Of a stretch of 64,000 nucleotides of DNA, positions 9,600-20,328 are shown one piece after another. Under the pieces are notes generated by a model. That model was not told the DNA's origin, ran no database searches, and was given only the letters and a program-made list of their open reading frames with translations. The position numbers and the translations under genes are program-made. Source of the DNA: Rhizobium sp. RCAM05350 (GTDB lineage: Bacteria > Pseudomonadota > Alphaproteobacteria > Rhizobiales > Rhizobiaceae); the NCBI GenBank assembly GCA_024426085.1, contig CP087974.1, positions 1,550,001-1,614,000 on the forward strand, in the 5' to 3' direction. Within the stretch, counting starts at the first letter, position 1, and each line of letters begins with the position of its first letter.

Positions 9600-11537
9600 G
9601 TGACACAACTGCCAGTCAACCCTATGCCGGCGACCCCTCTTCTTGATCAGGTGACCTTTCCTGAGGATCTGAAGAAGATTGACGACAAGGACCTGCCGCA
9701 GCTGGCAGCCGAACTGCGCACCGAAATGATCGATGCTGTGTCGCGCACCGGCGGCCATCTGGGGGCTGGTCTCGGCGTGGTGGAACTGACCATCGCCATT
9801 CACAAGGTCTTCAACACCCCGCATGACCGGCTGATCTTTGATGTTGGCCATCAATGTTATCCGCACAAGATCCTGACCGGCCGCCGCGACCGTATTCGTA
9901 CGCTGCGCCAGGAAAACGGCCTGTCCGGATTCACCCGCCGCGCCGAGAGCGAATACGACCCTTTTGGCGCAGCCCATTCCTCGACCTCGATTTCCGCCGG
10001 TCTCGGCATGGCAGTGGCGGCCGATCTTTCCGGCGAACATCGCAATGTCATTTCCGTCATCGGCGATGGTGCGATGTCGGCCGGCATGGCCTATGAGGCG
10101 CTGAACAATGCCGGCGCGCTCGATGCGCGGCTGATCGTTATCCTCAATGACAACGACATGTCGATCGCACCGCCGACCGGCGCCATGAGTGCCTATCTGG
10201 CCCGCCTTGCCTCCGGCCGCACCTATATGGGCTTCCGCGATCTCGGCAAGAAACTGACGGCCTATCTCGGCAAGACAGTCGACCGTGCGATTACCCGCGC
10301 CGTCGAACATGCGCGCGGTTATGTCACCGGCGGCACGCTGTTCGAGGAGATGGGTTTTTACCATATCGGCCCGATCGACGGCCATTCCTTCGAGCATCTT
10401 CTGCCGGTGCTGCGCAATGTACGCGACAATTCCAAGGGCCCGGTGCTGATCCATGTGGTGACGCAGAAGGGCAAGGGCTATCCGCCGGCGGAGGCTGCTG
10501 CCGACAAGTATCACGGCGTCAACACGTTCGACGTCATTACCGGCGCGCAGGCGAAAGCCAAGCCGAATGCACCGGCCTATACGTCCGTCTTTGCCGAGGC
10601 GCTGACGCAGGAAGGCGGCTATGACGACAAGATCGTTGCCGTCACCGCAGCCATGCCGTCGGGCACCGGCCTCGACAAGTTCGCGCTGGCCCACCCGTCG
10701 CGCTGCTTCGATGTCGGCATTGCCGAACAGCATGCGGTGACCTTTGCCGCCGGTCTGGCGTCTGAAGGCTACAAGCCGTTCTGCGCGCTCTATTCGACCT
10801 TCCTGCAACGCGGCTATGACCAGGTGGTACATGACGTGGCGATCCAGGGATTGCCGGTGCGCTTCCCGATCGACCGCGCCGGTTTTGTCGGCGCCGATGG
10901 CCCGACCCATGCCGGTTCGTTCGACACGACCTATCTTGCCACCCTGCCCGGCTTCGTCGTCATGGCGGCCGCCGACGAGGCGGAACTCAAGCATATGGTG
11001 CGCACCGCCGCCGCCTATGATGAAGGTCCGATCTCGTTCCGTTATCCGCGCGGCGAAGGTGTCGGTGTCGAGATGCCGGAGCGCGGCCAGATTCTCGAAA
11101 TCGGCAAGGGCCGGGTGATGAAGCAGGGCTCGAAGGTGGCGCTGCTGTCTTTCGGTACGCGTCTCGCAGATTGCCTGCTGGCCGCTGAAGACCTCGATGC
11201 GGCCGGGCTTTCGACAACGGTTGTCGACGCCCGCTTTGCCAAGCCGCTCGACCACGACCTGATCCGCCAATTGGCCAAGCATCATGAGGTGCTGATCACC
11301 ATCGAGGAAGGCGCTGTCGGCGGCTTCGGCACTCATGTGCTGCAGTTCCTCGCCCATGAAGGCCTGCTCGACAACGGCCTGAAAATCCGGCCGCTGGTTC
11401 TGCCGGATATCTGGATGGAACAGGCCAAGCCCGAAGCCATGTATGCCAAGGCGGGCCTCGACCGCGCTGGCATCGTTTCGACGGTGTTCAAGACACTCGG
11501 CCAGAAGCAGCAGATCGACTCAAGCGTCGCCGGCTGA
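9600..11537 (+). CDS. dxs: 1-deoxy-D-xylulose-5-phosphate synthase
   Basis: First enzyme of the MEP isoprenoid pathway, condensing pyruvate and glyceraldehyde 3-phosphate with thiamine diphosphate. The 645-residue length is typical. The ThDP/magnesium motif starts GDG at 155-157 and runs on to the [13 protein letters not shown] segment; the HSSTSIS histidine loop is near 126; the transketolase catalytic glutamate is in DVGIAEQHA (E376); and the C-terminal transketolase domain includes RYPRGEG. The start is taken as GTG 9600. No frame damage is seen over nearly 2 kb, in contrast with neighbours. Confidence 0.95.
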   Translation: MTQLPVNPMPATPLLDQVTFPEDLKKIDDKDLPQLAAELRTEMIDAVSRTGGHLGAGLGVVELTIAIHKVFNTPHDRLIFDVGHQCYPHKILTGRRDRIRTLRQENGLSGFTRRAESEYDPFGAAHSSTSISAGLGMAVAADLSGEHRNVISVIGDGAMSAGMAYEALNNAGALDARLIVILNDNDMSIAPPTGAMSAYLARLASGRTYMGFRDLGKKLTAYLGKTVDRAITRAVEHARGYVTGGTLFEEMGFYHIGPIDGHSFEHLLPVLRNVRDNSKGPVLIHVVTQKGKGYPPAEAAADKYHGVNTFDVITGAQAKAKPNAPAYTSVFAEALTQEGGYDDKIVAVTAAMPSGTGLDKFALAHPSRCFDVGIAEQHAVTFAAGLASEGYKPFCALYSTFLQRGYDQVVHDVAIQGLPVRFPIDRAGFVGADGPTHAGSFDTTYLATLPGFVVMAAADEAELKHMVRTAAAYDEGPISFRYPRGEGVGVEMPERGQILEIGKGRVMKQGSKVALLSFGTRLADCLLAAEDLDAAGLSTTVVDARFAKPLDHDLIRQLAKHHEVLITIEEGAVGGFGTHVLQFLAHEGLLDNGLKIRPLVLPDIWMEQAKPEAMYAKAGLDRAGIVSTVFKTLGQKQQIDSSVAG

Positions 11538-11582
11538 GGCGCCGGCATTGCTCTACTGTCATCGACGGAGTTTTTGATGGAT

Positions 11583-11606
11583 GTGACACCGGCCCGCCGG
11601 TGTCAC
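11583..11606. repeat. Perfect hairpin between convergent dxs and SDR genes
   Basis: GTGACACCGGC (11583-11593) pairs perfectly with GCCGGTGTCAC (11596-11606). There is no T run, so it may be a bidirectional transcription barrier or a Rho-dependent end rather than a classical terminator. Confidence 0.5.
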
Positions 11607-11666
11607 TGATATCATTGCGCCAACTCTGCGCGGGCCGCGTGAGTCGGCATTTCTCGTCTGTAGCGA

Positions 11667-12407
11667 TCAGATATTGGCGCCGCCATCGATGGTGAGGCTT
11701 GAGCCGGTGATGAAACGGCTTTCCTCTCCCGCCAGAAACGTTACCAGCCCAGCGATGTCTTGCGCCCTGCCGAAACGGGGGATGGCCATCAGGGCGCGCT
11801 GCGCCTCGGCATGATCGCCATCAGCCGGGTTCATGTCGGTGTCGGTCGAGCCGGGCTGGACGATGTTCACCGTGATCTCCCGTGGCCCCAGATCGCGGGC
11901 CAGCGCCTTGGTCAGGCCGACCAAGGCAAACTTGCTCGCCGAATAGATGCTGAGGCCCGGGAATGGCACCTGTTCACCTAGATTGCTGCCGATGAAGATG
12001 ATGCGGCCACCTGATCCCATCACGGCCGCTGCCGCCTTGGAAGCGACGAAGCTGGCGCGGACGTGGATGGCCATGACCCGATCGAATTCCTCAAGCGTGG
12101 CGGTATCGATCGTATCGACCGAAAAGACGCCAGCACTGTTGACGAGAATATCGAGGCTGCCAAGTCTGGCGTGAGCCTCGGTCACTGCCGCTTCGACGGC
12201 TGCCGCATCAAAATTGTCCGCTTTGATGGCAAACGCCCTGCGACCCAGTTTCCGGATGACATCGACGACCTCCTCGGCCTTCCCCGGAGCGCTGGCATAG
12301 GTGATGGCGACATCGGCACCTTCCTTGGCGAGCGCAAGCGCAATGGCAGCCCCGATACCCCGGCTGCCGCCGGTGATGAAAGCAACTTTGTTGTTCAGGC
12401 GAGACAC
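11667..12407 (-). CDS. Short-chain dehydrogenase/reductase (SDR, FabG-like)
   Basis: Classical SDR of 246 residues, NAD(P)-dependent oxidoreductase. Seen are the cofactor motif TGGSRGIG near residues 12-19, the NSAG motif near 91, the catalytic serine (IGSNL region), and YSASK with catalytic Tyr and Lys near 154-158, plus the C-terminal GSSLTIDGGANI. GTG 12407 is preferred because AAAGGAAA lies 5 bases upstream. It is divergent from a TetR gene across 98 bases holding inverted repeats, so that TetR protein probably controls it. The substrate is unknown. Confidence 0.87.
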   Translation of the reverse strand: MSRLNNKVAFITGGSRGIGAAIALALAKEGADVAITYASAPGKAEEVVDVIRKLGRRAFAIKADNFDAAAVEAAVTEAHARLGSLDILVNSAGVFSVDTIDTATLEEFDRVMAIHVRASFVASKAAAAVMGSGGRIIFIGSNLGEQVPFPGLSIYSASKFALVGLTKALARDLGPREITVNIVQPGSTDTDMNPADGDHAEAQRALMAIPRFGRAQDIAGLVTFLAGEESRFITGSSLTIDGGANI

Positions 12408-12428
12408 GGCATTTCCTTTTTGTAGTGA

Positions 12429-12491
12429 TCGATACATATATGCTGTCAGGATTGCCTCCGGCCGTCAATTGATTTATGTATCGAACGATAT
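12429..12491. promoter_or_regulatory. Inverted repeats in the SDR/TetR divergent promoter
   Basis: TCGATACATA (12429-12438) recurs in inverted orientation as TATGTATCGA (12475-12484). The right copy overlaps a short palindrome, TATCG-AA-CGATA (12479-12490), just upstream of the TetR start. Such paired half-sites between divergent genes are typical TetR operators; binding is inferred. Confidence 0.55.
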
Positions 12492-12505
12492 AGAAAGGAA
12501 TTCCG

Positions 12506-13114
12506 ATGTCTCAAAGAGGCCGTCCCCGCGCCTTCGATAGTGACGCCGCGTTAAGGCGGGCGATGCTGGTATTTTGGGAAAAAGGCTACGAGGCGACATC
12601 CATGGCCGATTTGACCGCAGCGATGCAGATCGGTGCGCCGAGCCTCTACGCGGCCTTCGGCAACAAGGCCGAGTTGTTCGCGGCGGCTCTCAAGACCTAC
12701 AAGGCCGAGATTGGGATGGAGATATGGGACGCCCTGCCAAAGGCCGCGACGGCACGGCAAGCCTTTGCCGATTTCCTGGCGGAGACTGCAATAGCCTATG
12801 CGCATCCCGATAGGCCACGCGGCTGCATGATTGCGCTTGGTGTCCTGAACGGCGACACGGAGGCCATTCCGGCCTGCGAACTGCTGCGGGACAGCAGGTT
12901 GGAAAATTCCAGCCTGCTGCGCGAGCGGCTGGAACAAGGCGTGCGGGACGGCGAAATTCCGCCCTCAGTCGACTGTCAGCAAATCGCCGATTTTTACGCG
13001 ACAGTCCAACATGGCATGTCGATTACCGCACGCGACGGCGCAACTCTAGCTTCGCTCCAAAGCACCGCGGATGCGGCAATGGCCGCCTGGGACACCCTTA
13101 CCTCACCGCGATAG
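12506..13114 (+). CDS. TetR/AcrR family transcriptional regulator
   Basis: The 202-residue repressor begins RGRPRAFDSDAALRRAMLVFWEKGYEATSMADL, followed by the helix-turn-helix GAPSLYAAFGNKAELF (near residues 45-60), the TetR_N signature. The ligand-binding C-terminal domain resembles the TetR_C_16/YcdC-like group (RGCMIALGV). It is transcribed divergently from the SDR gene and probably represses it and itself. The effector is unknown; the gene is intact. Confidence 0.87.
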   Translation: MSQRGRPRAFDSDAALRRAMLVFWEKGYEATSMADLTAAMQIGAPSLYAAFGNKAELFAAALKTYKAEIGMEIWDALPKAATARQAFADFLAETAIAYAHPDRPRGCMIALGVLNGDTEAIPACELLRDSRLENSSLLRERLEQGVRDGEIPPSVDCQQIADFYATVQHGMSITARDGATLASLQSTADAAMAAWDTLTSPR

Positions 13115-13183
13115 GTCGGTCGCGGCGTGGTTACCGGTGACCGTTGATCACCAGGTTTTCCGTATCACTGACAGGCGCTGTTC

Positions 13184-14287
13184 TCAGGCGGTGCGGCGCA
13201 AGCCGTACGCCGCCGCCCCCGCACGTGCGGTCCTTCGACCCTCAAGCACCCAGCCAATCGCCAGCTGCAGCGCACAGCCGCCGGCAAGTAGCAGAAGCTG
13301 AGCCGCAAGCGGCATGTCCGGGATGAGCCTCATCAACACCGCGGCGGCGAAGGACAGCAGGATTCCGGCGGAGAAGATCGGCAGGCTATGCCGCCCCGCC
13401 ACGCAGATGAGCCGCATGGCCGGGTGATCGGCGGCGGCTTTCACTGCGGGAATATTCCAGGCGAGATAGAGGATCGCCAAAACATTGATGATCCGCAACG
13501 GGCCGCCATTGGTCTTGGAAACCAACTGATGATGAAGGTCGCCAAAGGGCGAATCCACGACCCCGAAGTGAAAAACCAGATTGAGGGGAATGGCGGCGAC
13601 CGCAAAGAGCGCGGCGGCTACGAAGACCGGCCCGTTATAAGGCAAAACGGACTGGCCGCGTTTCATCCGCACGCCGAGATATATCCCGATCACGAAGATG
13701 AACTGCCACGACAAGGGATCAAAATACCAGGTATGTCCTTCAAGGGCTGCGTTTGGGAGATTGATATGGCCGAGGCCTGCAACGAACCAGACAAGACAGG
13801 AAAGGCCCAGCAAGGCAGTCCTCGACCAGTCATGCAGCAGAAAGGCAAAGGGCGCCAGCAGCAGCAGGACGACATACATCGGCAAAATGTCGAGATTGCC
13901 CGGCATGTAGCTCAGCGACAGGGCCTGAAGACCATGGTGAAACGGATCCTGCCAGAAATCTGTCATGTCGCCAGCCCATGTCGTCTGGTCAAAAGCCCCG
14001 ATGATAAGCGCCGATATCGCCAGCATGATCGCAAATAGCAGCAGATGGACGAGATAAAGGCGGAAAGCCCGCTTCCACGGCCGCTCCAAAAGCAGACCTG
14101 CGTCCGGGCGGTAATAGGCGAGAGCACAGGACATGCCGGCCAGAAGCACAAAGATTTCGGACGCGTCGCAAAAACCGCGCGACTGCTGGAACGTCAGAGA
14201 AAAGGTGAACTCCGCGTGACCGATAAAAATAAGCAAAAGCGACGGGCCTCGCAGAAGGTCTATTCTGTTCTCCCGCTCGCCGCTCAT
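13184..14287 (-). CDS. opgC: OpgC-family membrane acyltransferase (glucan succinylation)
   Basis: Integral membrane protein of 367 residues with about ten hydrophobic segments. It opens RIDLLRGPSLLLIFIGHAEF, the OpgC_C family start (R-x-D-x-L-RG, then a histidine). FCDASEIFVLLAGM near residue 40 and HSLPIFSAGILLS near 305 are further family marks. OpgC proteins transfer succinyl groups to osmoregulated periplasmic glucans; in rhizobia the acceptor would be cyclic beta-1,2-glucan. No other glucan genes lie nearby, so the acceptor is inferred. The neighbour convergent to its 3' end is the TetR gene. Confidence 0.75.
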   Translation of the reverse strand: MSGERENRIDLLRGPSLLLIFIGHAEFTFSLTFQQSRGFCDASEIFVLLAGMSCALAYYRPDAGLLLERPWKRAFRLYLVHLLLFAIMLAISALIIGAFDQTTWAGDMTDFWQDPFHHGLQALSLSYMPGNLDILPMYVVLLLLAPFAFLLHDWSRTALLGLSCLVWFVAGLGHINLPNAALEGHTWYFDPLSWQFIFVIGIYLGVRMKRGQSVLPYNGPVFVAAALFAVAAIPLNLVFHFGVVDSPFGDLHHQLVSKTNGGPLRIINVLAILYLAWNIPAVKAAADHPAMRLICVAGRHSLPIFSAGILLSFAAAVLMRLIPDMPLAAQLLLLAGGCALQLAIGWVLEGRRTARAGAAAYGLRRTA

Positions 14288-14421
14288 TCCTGATCCCCAA
14301 AGTTGCCGCCATGCCGGCAGGCGCTAAGAAGATCCATTCGTAGCGTAAAATCGTTACTCTCCGACCCGACGCCACTGATACAATTTTAGCGATTTATCAT
14401 TTTGGCGCGACACGCCGCCAC

Positions 14422-15422
14422 CTATTCGTCCTGTGCCCGCTGCAAGATCAGGATCTCCAGATCCTTTCCGGATAAAAATCCTCGGCTTTCATCTGGAGTA
14501 TGGTCGGTCCGGTTTTAGTGACACCCGTACCGCAGAAGCTGATCAGATTGCGCGGATCACCTTTATCGACCGTCAGCGTGAAGGATTTGATCGGCCCGCC
14601 CCAGTTGTTGCCGGTCGTCAGGATGTAGGAAATCCAGGCTTCGGTGTAGAGCGTGCTGCCGTCGTCGCTCGGCAGCGGCAGTTTCTGGGCTGCCTTGACG
14701 AAACTGTCATCGATGCAATAGCGCGCCTTGTAATCCTTAAACCGCTCGCCCTTTGGCTTGCCGTCTTCCAGCAGCGTCACCGCCACGGTTCCGCCGACGC
14801 TCGGCTTGTAGCGATGAGAAACATGGATATCGCGGCCGGGCGGAAAGCTTGCCTTCCACCAATAGGCCGATCGCAGGGTCCAGAGCGGCGTGAGATGATC
14901 CTTCATGCCGCTGCCGTCGTCATAGCTGTTGTTGAAAAGGACGCCGCGCTCCTTGAAATCCTCCGCCACGCCGGCATCCAGCTTGGCCAGGGCGTCGGCC
15001 GTTGCATCGGCAAATGGCAACAGCGGCACATCCTGGGCGACGAGATCATCGGTCACATCAAGACTGTTGGCGATGGCGCGCTGCTGCAACTGGACCTTGA
15101 TCGGCTCACCGTCCTGGGTCACCGAAAACCCGAGGAAATTGTCGGCCTGCATGTCGTCCATGGCAATATTGCCTTCCGGACTGCCGGTAATGTCAGGCAT
15201 AGGGAAGGCAACGATGCCGGAGACCGGCTTTTCGGTTGTGTTGCGGAAGATGTAGTCGACCCGGATCTCCTCGCGCGAAATGAACAGGTCCTCCTTGACC
15301 ATCTCGATATCGAGGGTTTGCACATAGCTCAGCCCGCCAGTCTTCAGATCGGCCATCGTATCATTGGCAAGGGCCGCCCCCGGCAGCAGGGTAACAGCGA
15401 AAAGACAGGACCGCAGGAACAT
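14422..15422 (-). CDS. Secreted DUF4424-family protein; one apparent frameshift near the C-terminus
   Basis: The roughly 333-residue protein has a clear Sec signal peptide (LRSCLFAVTLLPGAALA, cleavage near residue 19), so it is probably periplasmic. The body NDTMADLKTGGLSYVQTLDIEM and EEIRVDYIFRNTT matches the DUF4424 family as I know it; function is unknown. Reading ends early at 14448. Restoring one missing G near 14469 gives the ending DFYPERDLEILILQRAQDE and a stop at 14422, which fits better. Confidence 0.75.
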
Positions 15423-15512
15423 CGATTTTCTCCCGATATGATGCCCATGCTGTCATGGTAGACAGGGCGCCGCCAAGCCTGAACGTAGGATCAGGCCGAA
15501 AATGGACTGCGG

Positions 15513-15553
15513 GAAGCAAAAACCCCGGCGATCTTATCGCCGGGGTTTGCTTC
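15513..15553 (-). terminator. Intrinsic terminator of the first chemoreceptor gene
   Basis: A perfect 12-bp stem, AACCCCGGCGAT (15521-15532) with ATCGCCGGGGTT (15536-15547), and an outer GAAGCA/TGCTTC stem. On the minus strand it is followed by a run of five T. It lies 20 bases beyond the chemoreceptor stop. Confidence 0.85.
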
Positions 15554-15573
15554 ATCTCGGATATGCGCCAGTC

Positions 15574-17398
15574 TCAGGCGGCGCGGCGCGAACTGTAGGA
15601 TGCCAACCCGGACGATCCTCTGCCGCTGTCAAGCTGAAACTGGGCGATCAGTTCGCGCAGGCGGCTGGCCTCGTTGGCCAGCGTCGCGCTCGCTGCATTG
15701 GTTTCCTCGACCATGGCGGCGTTCTGCTGGGTGACCTGGTCCATCTGGTTGACGGCAGTATTGACCTCGGCAAGGCCGACCGACTGTTCGCGGGCCGAGG
15801 TGGCGATCGCGTCCATGTGCTGGTTGATGGTCACGACATAGGTCTCGATGGTTTTCAGGGCATCGCCGGTTTCGCGAACCAGCTTGACGCCGCCTTCGAC
15901 CTCGACGCTGGAGTTGCGGATCAACTCCTTGATCTCCTTGGCAGCCTTCGCAGAGCGTTGCGCCAGTTCGCGCACTTCCTGGGCGACGACGGCAAAACCC
16001 TTGCCGGCATCGCCGGCGCGGGCAGCCTCGACCCCGGCATTCAATGCCAGAAGATTGGTCTGGAAGGCGATCTCATCGATGACGCCAATGATGTTGGAGA
16101 TCTGGCTTGCCGATTCCTCGATACGGCGCATTGCCTCCACCGCGTTGGCAACGACGGCGCCTGATTGGGCAGCGCTGGCATTGGCCTGCACCGCGACAGT
16201 GCGGGCTTCGTCGGCGCGTTTGGAAGAGTTGGAAACATTGACGGTGATCTGGTCGAGCGCTGCGGCGGTTTCTTCCAGCGACGCTGCCTGCTGTTCGGTA
16301 CGGCGGGAAAGATCGTCCGAGCTCTGGCTGATCTCGCGGGTGCCGTCATCGATTGCTCCGGCCGACTGGGTGACGGCCGTCAGCGTATCGCCCAATTGCT
16401 TGACGGCGCCATTCAAGTCGTGACGCAGCGCCTCGAAATCCGGGGGCGAAGGCATCGTTGAGCTGGAAAGACAGGTCGCCGGCGGCAAGCCGCCGCAGGC
16501 CTGTGGCAAGACCTGACGTTGCCTGCTGCAGGCGCGCCTGGGCGGCGGCTTCGGCCTCCTCCGTCAGCCGGACGCGGTCCGCTTCGGCCTCGGCGCGGTT
16601 CGCCAGCGCTTCATTCTCCAGCGCCTTGTTGGTAATGGCAGCCTGGCGGAAAATTTCCACGGAACCGGCCATTTCCCCGATCTCGTCACGCCGGCCCGCA
16701 TAGGGGACAGCGGTCTCTGTATCGCCTGAAACCAGGCGGCGCATGGCCTCCTGCATTCGTTTAAGAGGTGCCGTCACGCCGCTGATCACCATCCAGATCG
16801 AAAACCCGACCACGATGACAGAGGCTGCGGCAATGACACTCATCCACAGGACGATCGTGGATTTTAAGGTGTTGGCAGCGACGAATTCTTCCTGAGCGAC
16901 CCGGAGTTGCAAGGAGACGAGATCGCTGATCGGAGTGGCAAGCGGATCAATGGTCGGATAAAGCCGATCAGCGACAAACTGGTCAAGCGACGGTTGATCC
17001 TTTCATGAAACGATATCGATCAGCGCATTGATCGCATTTTGGGAATTGCTGCGAAGAAGCTTGAAGCTGTCGGCCAGTTTTTGTTCTTCATCGGTCATCG
17101 CGGTTGCCGAATAAATCGACCAAGAACGATCAATGGCTTCTACAGCGACACGCAGAGCCTTCTCGCCACTCGCCCAATCAACCGCACCACTCCTGATCTT
17201 GTGGGCCGTGTCGACAATATTGACGGCATACATATCCACGACAACCTTCAGTTGGGCCATGGGCTCAACCCGGTCGATGACGATCGTGCGGGTCCGTTCA
17301 GAGATGGATTGCAAAGCAACGAATGCAACTCCGCTGGTGATCAACAGCAAAATCGCCACGAAGGTGATGCTAGCAATGAGCTTGAATCTGATGGACAT
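15574..17398 (-). CDS. Methyl-accepting chemotaxis protein; one frameshift and one in-frame stop
   Basis: Membrane chemoreceptor of about 608 residues. A first membrane segment (residues 9-31, ITFVAILLLITSGVAFVAL) is followed by a four-helix-type periplasmic domain, a second membrane segment (VIAAASVIVVGFSIWMVISG), a HAMP region and a cytoplasmic signalling domain whose hairpin tip reads [21 protein letters not shown]. Two defects are seen. An in-frame TGA at 17003-17005 falls between IDIVS and KDQPSLDQF, with reading open on both sides, and an extra C in the run near 16449 shifts the frame. Translation probably starts at the ATG at 17398, before SIRFKLIAS. No che genes are nearby, so it is an orphan receptor. 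The ligand is unknown. Confidence 0.82.
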
Positions 17399-17443
17399 CT
17401 GTAAACCCTGCGTTTGGGATGAGGCTTCGTACTGATCCAGCAT

Positions 17444-17793
17444 CCCACTGTTAACATTACCATTTTATTAAATTAGCAAATAAACACGTTACACGCAGAC
17501 TGAAAACATCTTTTTCAACCATGCCGTTTCACAAGCTCATGATACACCTTTTTGAGATGGAGTTGTATTTTCTACGCCGTGACCAAAGTCTGCCTCTGCA
17601 TGGCGGCAACAGTTTGCAGGCATCACACAAGCAAGCAAGCAACACACGCTCGTCAGCAAACGTGGCGCAACGGGATCCCAGAGAATTTTCTGCACCGCTC
17701 CAATCAGCCGCGAACAGCCGCAGGCGGGCGCATTATTTGGCGAAAAACTGGCAAAGTGCTTGCAAGCCGGGCCCCGACACGCCATGAGAACCC
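17444..17793. other. 350-base gap without a supported gene
   Basis: This lies between the divergent chemoreceptor and tlyA. The first third is AT-rich (TTTATTAAATTAGCAAATAAAC near 17462-17484) and probably holds the chemoreceptor promoter. The rest shows no conserved-looking reading frame, strong hairpin or RNA gene that I recognise. Confidence 0.5.
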
Positions 17794-18592
17794 ATGTCAA
17801 ACGAACCAAAAACCTCCGTCCGCCTCGACCAGCTGCTTTTGAACCTGGGGCTTGTCGCCAGCCGCTCACGCGCCCACGATGCGATCCAGCGCGGTACCGT
17901 CACCGTCAACGGCCGCGTCGTCACCAAGGCGAGCTCCACCTTTCCCGAGGATGTGACCATCGCCATCGACGATCCGGTCCAGCCATACGTTTCGCGCGGC
18001 GCTGAAACTGAAGGCGGGTCTTGAGCATTTCAAACTGTCGCCCGAAGGGCTGGAATGTCTCGACATCGGCGCCTCGACCGGCGGCTTTACCGAAGTCCTG
18101 TTGCATGCGGGTGCCACCCACGTCATTTCCGTCGATGTTGGCCATGGTCAGTTCCATCCACGCCTTGAGGCCGATCCGCGCGTCACCAATATCGAGGGCC
18201 TGAATGCCCGCGTGCTGGACGAGGATCATCTGGAAGGCCGCGAGATTTCCTTCGTCGTTTCCGACGTCTCGTTCATCTCGCTGAAACTGGCCCTGCCGCC
18301 GGCGCTCGATCTGGCCGAACCCGGCGCCCATTGCATCCTGCTCGTCAAGCCGCAATTCGAAGCCGGCCGCGAGGCAATCAGCAAGGCAGGCCTGCTCAAG
18401 GACCCTTCAAGCGCGCCTGCTGTCGCGGCCGAACTGGAACGCTGGCTCATCGAGGACATGGGGTGGACGAGCCTTGGTCTCATCCCCTCGCCGATCTCAG
18501 GCGGTGACGGCAACGAGGAATATCTGCTGGCCGGCCACAAGCCGCTGGACGACGCCTCGGATGAAGAAGCCCCGCTGGACGACGACGCATGA
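17794..18592 (+). CDS. tlyA: TlyA-family rRNA methyltransferase (S4 + FtsJ domains); one apparent frameshift
   Basis: Annotated elsewhere as hemolysin A, but members 2'-O-methylate 16S and 23S rRNA. The N-terminal S4 RNA-binding domain is clear (RLDQLLLNLGLVASRSRAHDAIQRGTV, residues 10-36). The SAM-binding FtsJ-like domain follows, with CLDIGASTGGFTEVLL and later LVKPQFE. The frame breaks near 17999, where GCGC is short by two bases; restoring a CG gives SRAALKLKAGLEHF and a continuous protein of about 266 residues. It overlaps the next methyltransferase gene by 4 bases, so the two rRNA methyltransferases are co-translated. Confidence 0.9.
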
Positions 18593-19838
18593 GCACCGAG
18601 ACGCTGACCATCGAGAAGATCGGCCAATCCGGCGACGGCATCACCCGCGGTCCGTATGGTCCGGTCTATGTGCCCTTCACCCTGCCCGGCGAAACCGTGG
18701 CACTGGCAGTCAACAAGGACAAGGGCACGGTCATGTCGATGACCGAGGTATCGCCCGAGCGGGTCGAGCCGAAATGCCGGCATTTCGGACCGGATGGCGA
18801 GAACGGCACCTGCGGCGGCTGCAGCCTGCAACATGCCAGCGACAGCCTCTATCAGAGCTTCAAACGGCAGCTTGTCGTGGATGCACTGAAATCGAAGGCG
18901 CTGGATGCCGAAGTAGCCCCCTTGGTGCTTGCGCATCCCGGCGAACGGCGGCGCACGGTGTTTACGGCACGGCGCACCGAAAAGAGTTGCTGCTCGGCTA
19001 TAACCAGCCCGAGACCCATCATATCGTGGCGATATCTGAATGTCCCATCGCAAGCCCCGGCATAGTGTCGCGGCTTGCAACCATCCGGACGGTGGCCAAC
19101 GCAATGGCCGTCAACGCCGAACCGTTCCGCATCACTGTGTTGGAGACTTTGTCCGGCCTCGACCTTGCCTTCGACGGCATCAAGTCTATGGACGACCGGC
19201 AGCGGCGCATGGCGGTGGAAACCGTGCTCGGCCAAAAGGCCGTTGCCCGCCTGAGCCTCAATGGCGAAATCCTGGTCGAGCCGATCAAACCGGTGATCGA
19301 TTTCGGCGGTGTTTCCGTTTCGCCGCCGCCGGGCAGCTTCACGCAGGCGACAAAGCCGGCCGAAGAGGCAATGGCGGAACTGGTGATGGCGCACCTCGGC
19401 AAAGCCAAACGCGTCATCGACCTCTTTGCGGGCTCTGGCACATTCTCGCTGCGCATCGCCCGCAAGGCGCGTGTGCATGCCGTCGAAAGCGAAGACAAGC
19501 CGCTGAAGGCACTGGATTTTGCTGCGCGTAACACGCAAGGGCTGAAGCCGGTGACCGTCGAGAAACGCGATCTCTTCCGCCGGCCGATGATGGCCTCGGA
19601 ACTGAAGGTCTACGATGCCATCGTCTTTGATCCGCCGCGCGCCGGTGCCGAAGTCCAGACCAAGGAAATGGCCCGTTCCGGCGCCAAGAAGATCGTCGCT
19701 GTCTCCTGTAATCCGGTGACGCTGGTGCGCGACCTGCGCATCCTCGTCGACGCGGGCTACCGGATTACCTCCGTCACGCCGATCGACCAGTTCCTCTGGT
19801 CGTCGCATGTGGAAGTCGTGGCAACGCTGGAAAAGTAA
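18589..19838 (+). CDS. 23S rRNA (uracil-5-)-methyltransferase, RlmCD/RumA family; one apparent frameshift
   Basis: SAM-dependent m5U methyltransferase of about 416 residues. The N-terminus has a TRAM-like domain (IEKIGQSGDGITRGPYGPVYVP) and an iron-sulfur motif, with cysteines in PKCRHFG and GTCGGCSLQH (near residues 62-85). The C-terminal catalytic part has the SAM motif DLFAGSGTFSLRIA, FDPPRAGA and the nucleophile cysteine in VSCNPVTLVRDL. One G is missing near 18983 (GAAAAGAG); restoring it joins the two frames. The start overlaps tlyA by 4 bases. RlmC and RlmD types are not distinguishable here. Confidence 0.88.
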
Positions 19839-19865
19839 ATGTGGCAACGGGCTGATCCGGAGGAT

Positions 19866-20328
19866 TCAGGCCTTCGGATTGCGCCTGGTGTCCAGCACCT
19901 TGCGCAGGCTTTCAACGGCTGGAAGTGCTTTTATGATCCCCGGCATTGCTATTTCGCTGGCGATGCCGCGCAACTCCGGGCCGAGGGCCTCGATTGCCGC
20001 ATCGCGGGCGACCCTGCCCTCCTGTGTCAGTGAAACCCGCTTCGAGCGGCCGTCATGGGGATCGGGGACGATGGTGATGAGCTGCTTGCCCTCGAGATGG
20101 CCGAGCGTATTGGTCATCGCGCCCTTGGTCACTTGAATCGCCTGAGCGATCGACAGCGGCGTGCGCCCATCCCCCAACCGGACCAGATGATTGAGCACGA
20201 CGAATTGCGGCAAGGTCATGCCCTCAGGCATGACCTTCTCGAACGCATTGGCTGACAATTGCGCTGACAATGCCGATTTCGTTGAAGAACCGGAACAGCG
20301 TTTGCAGATCGTTTTCGTTGGCCGTCAT
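19866..20328 (-). CDS. MarR family transcriptional regulator; one apparent frameshift
   Basis: The roughly 153-residue winged-helix regulator contains MTLPQFVVLNHLVRLGDGRTPLSIAQAIQVTKGAMTNTLGHLE and DPHDGRSKRVSLTQEG, the MarR DNA-binding helix and wing (residues about 35-95). The first 20 residues (ANENDLQTLFRFFNEIG) are in another frame; a single-base indel near 20268 separates them. ATG 20326-20328 overlaps the preceding nitroreductase stop as ATGA, so it is the second gene of that operon. A strong palindrome upstream of the operon is its likely target. Confidence 0.85.

Noticed and set aside
9465..11357. A long antisense open frame opposite dxs
   Set aside because: It is His/Arg/Gly-rich with no family similarity, a common shadow of high-GC codon use opposite a real gene.
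17521..17787. Short frames in the gap before tlyA
   Set aside because: They have no ribosome site, odd composition and no conserved pattern.
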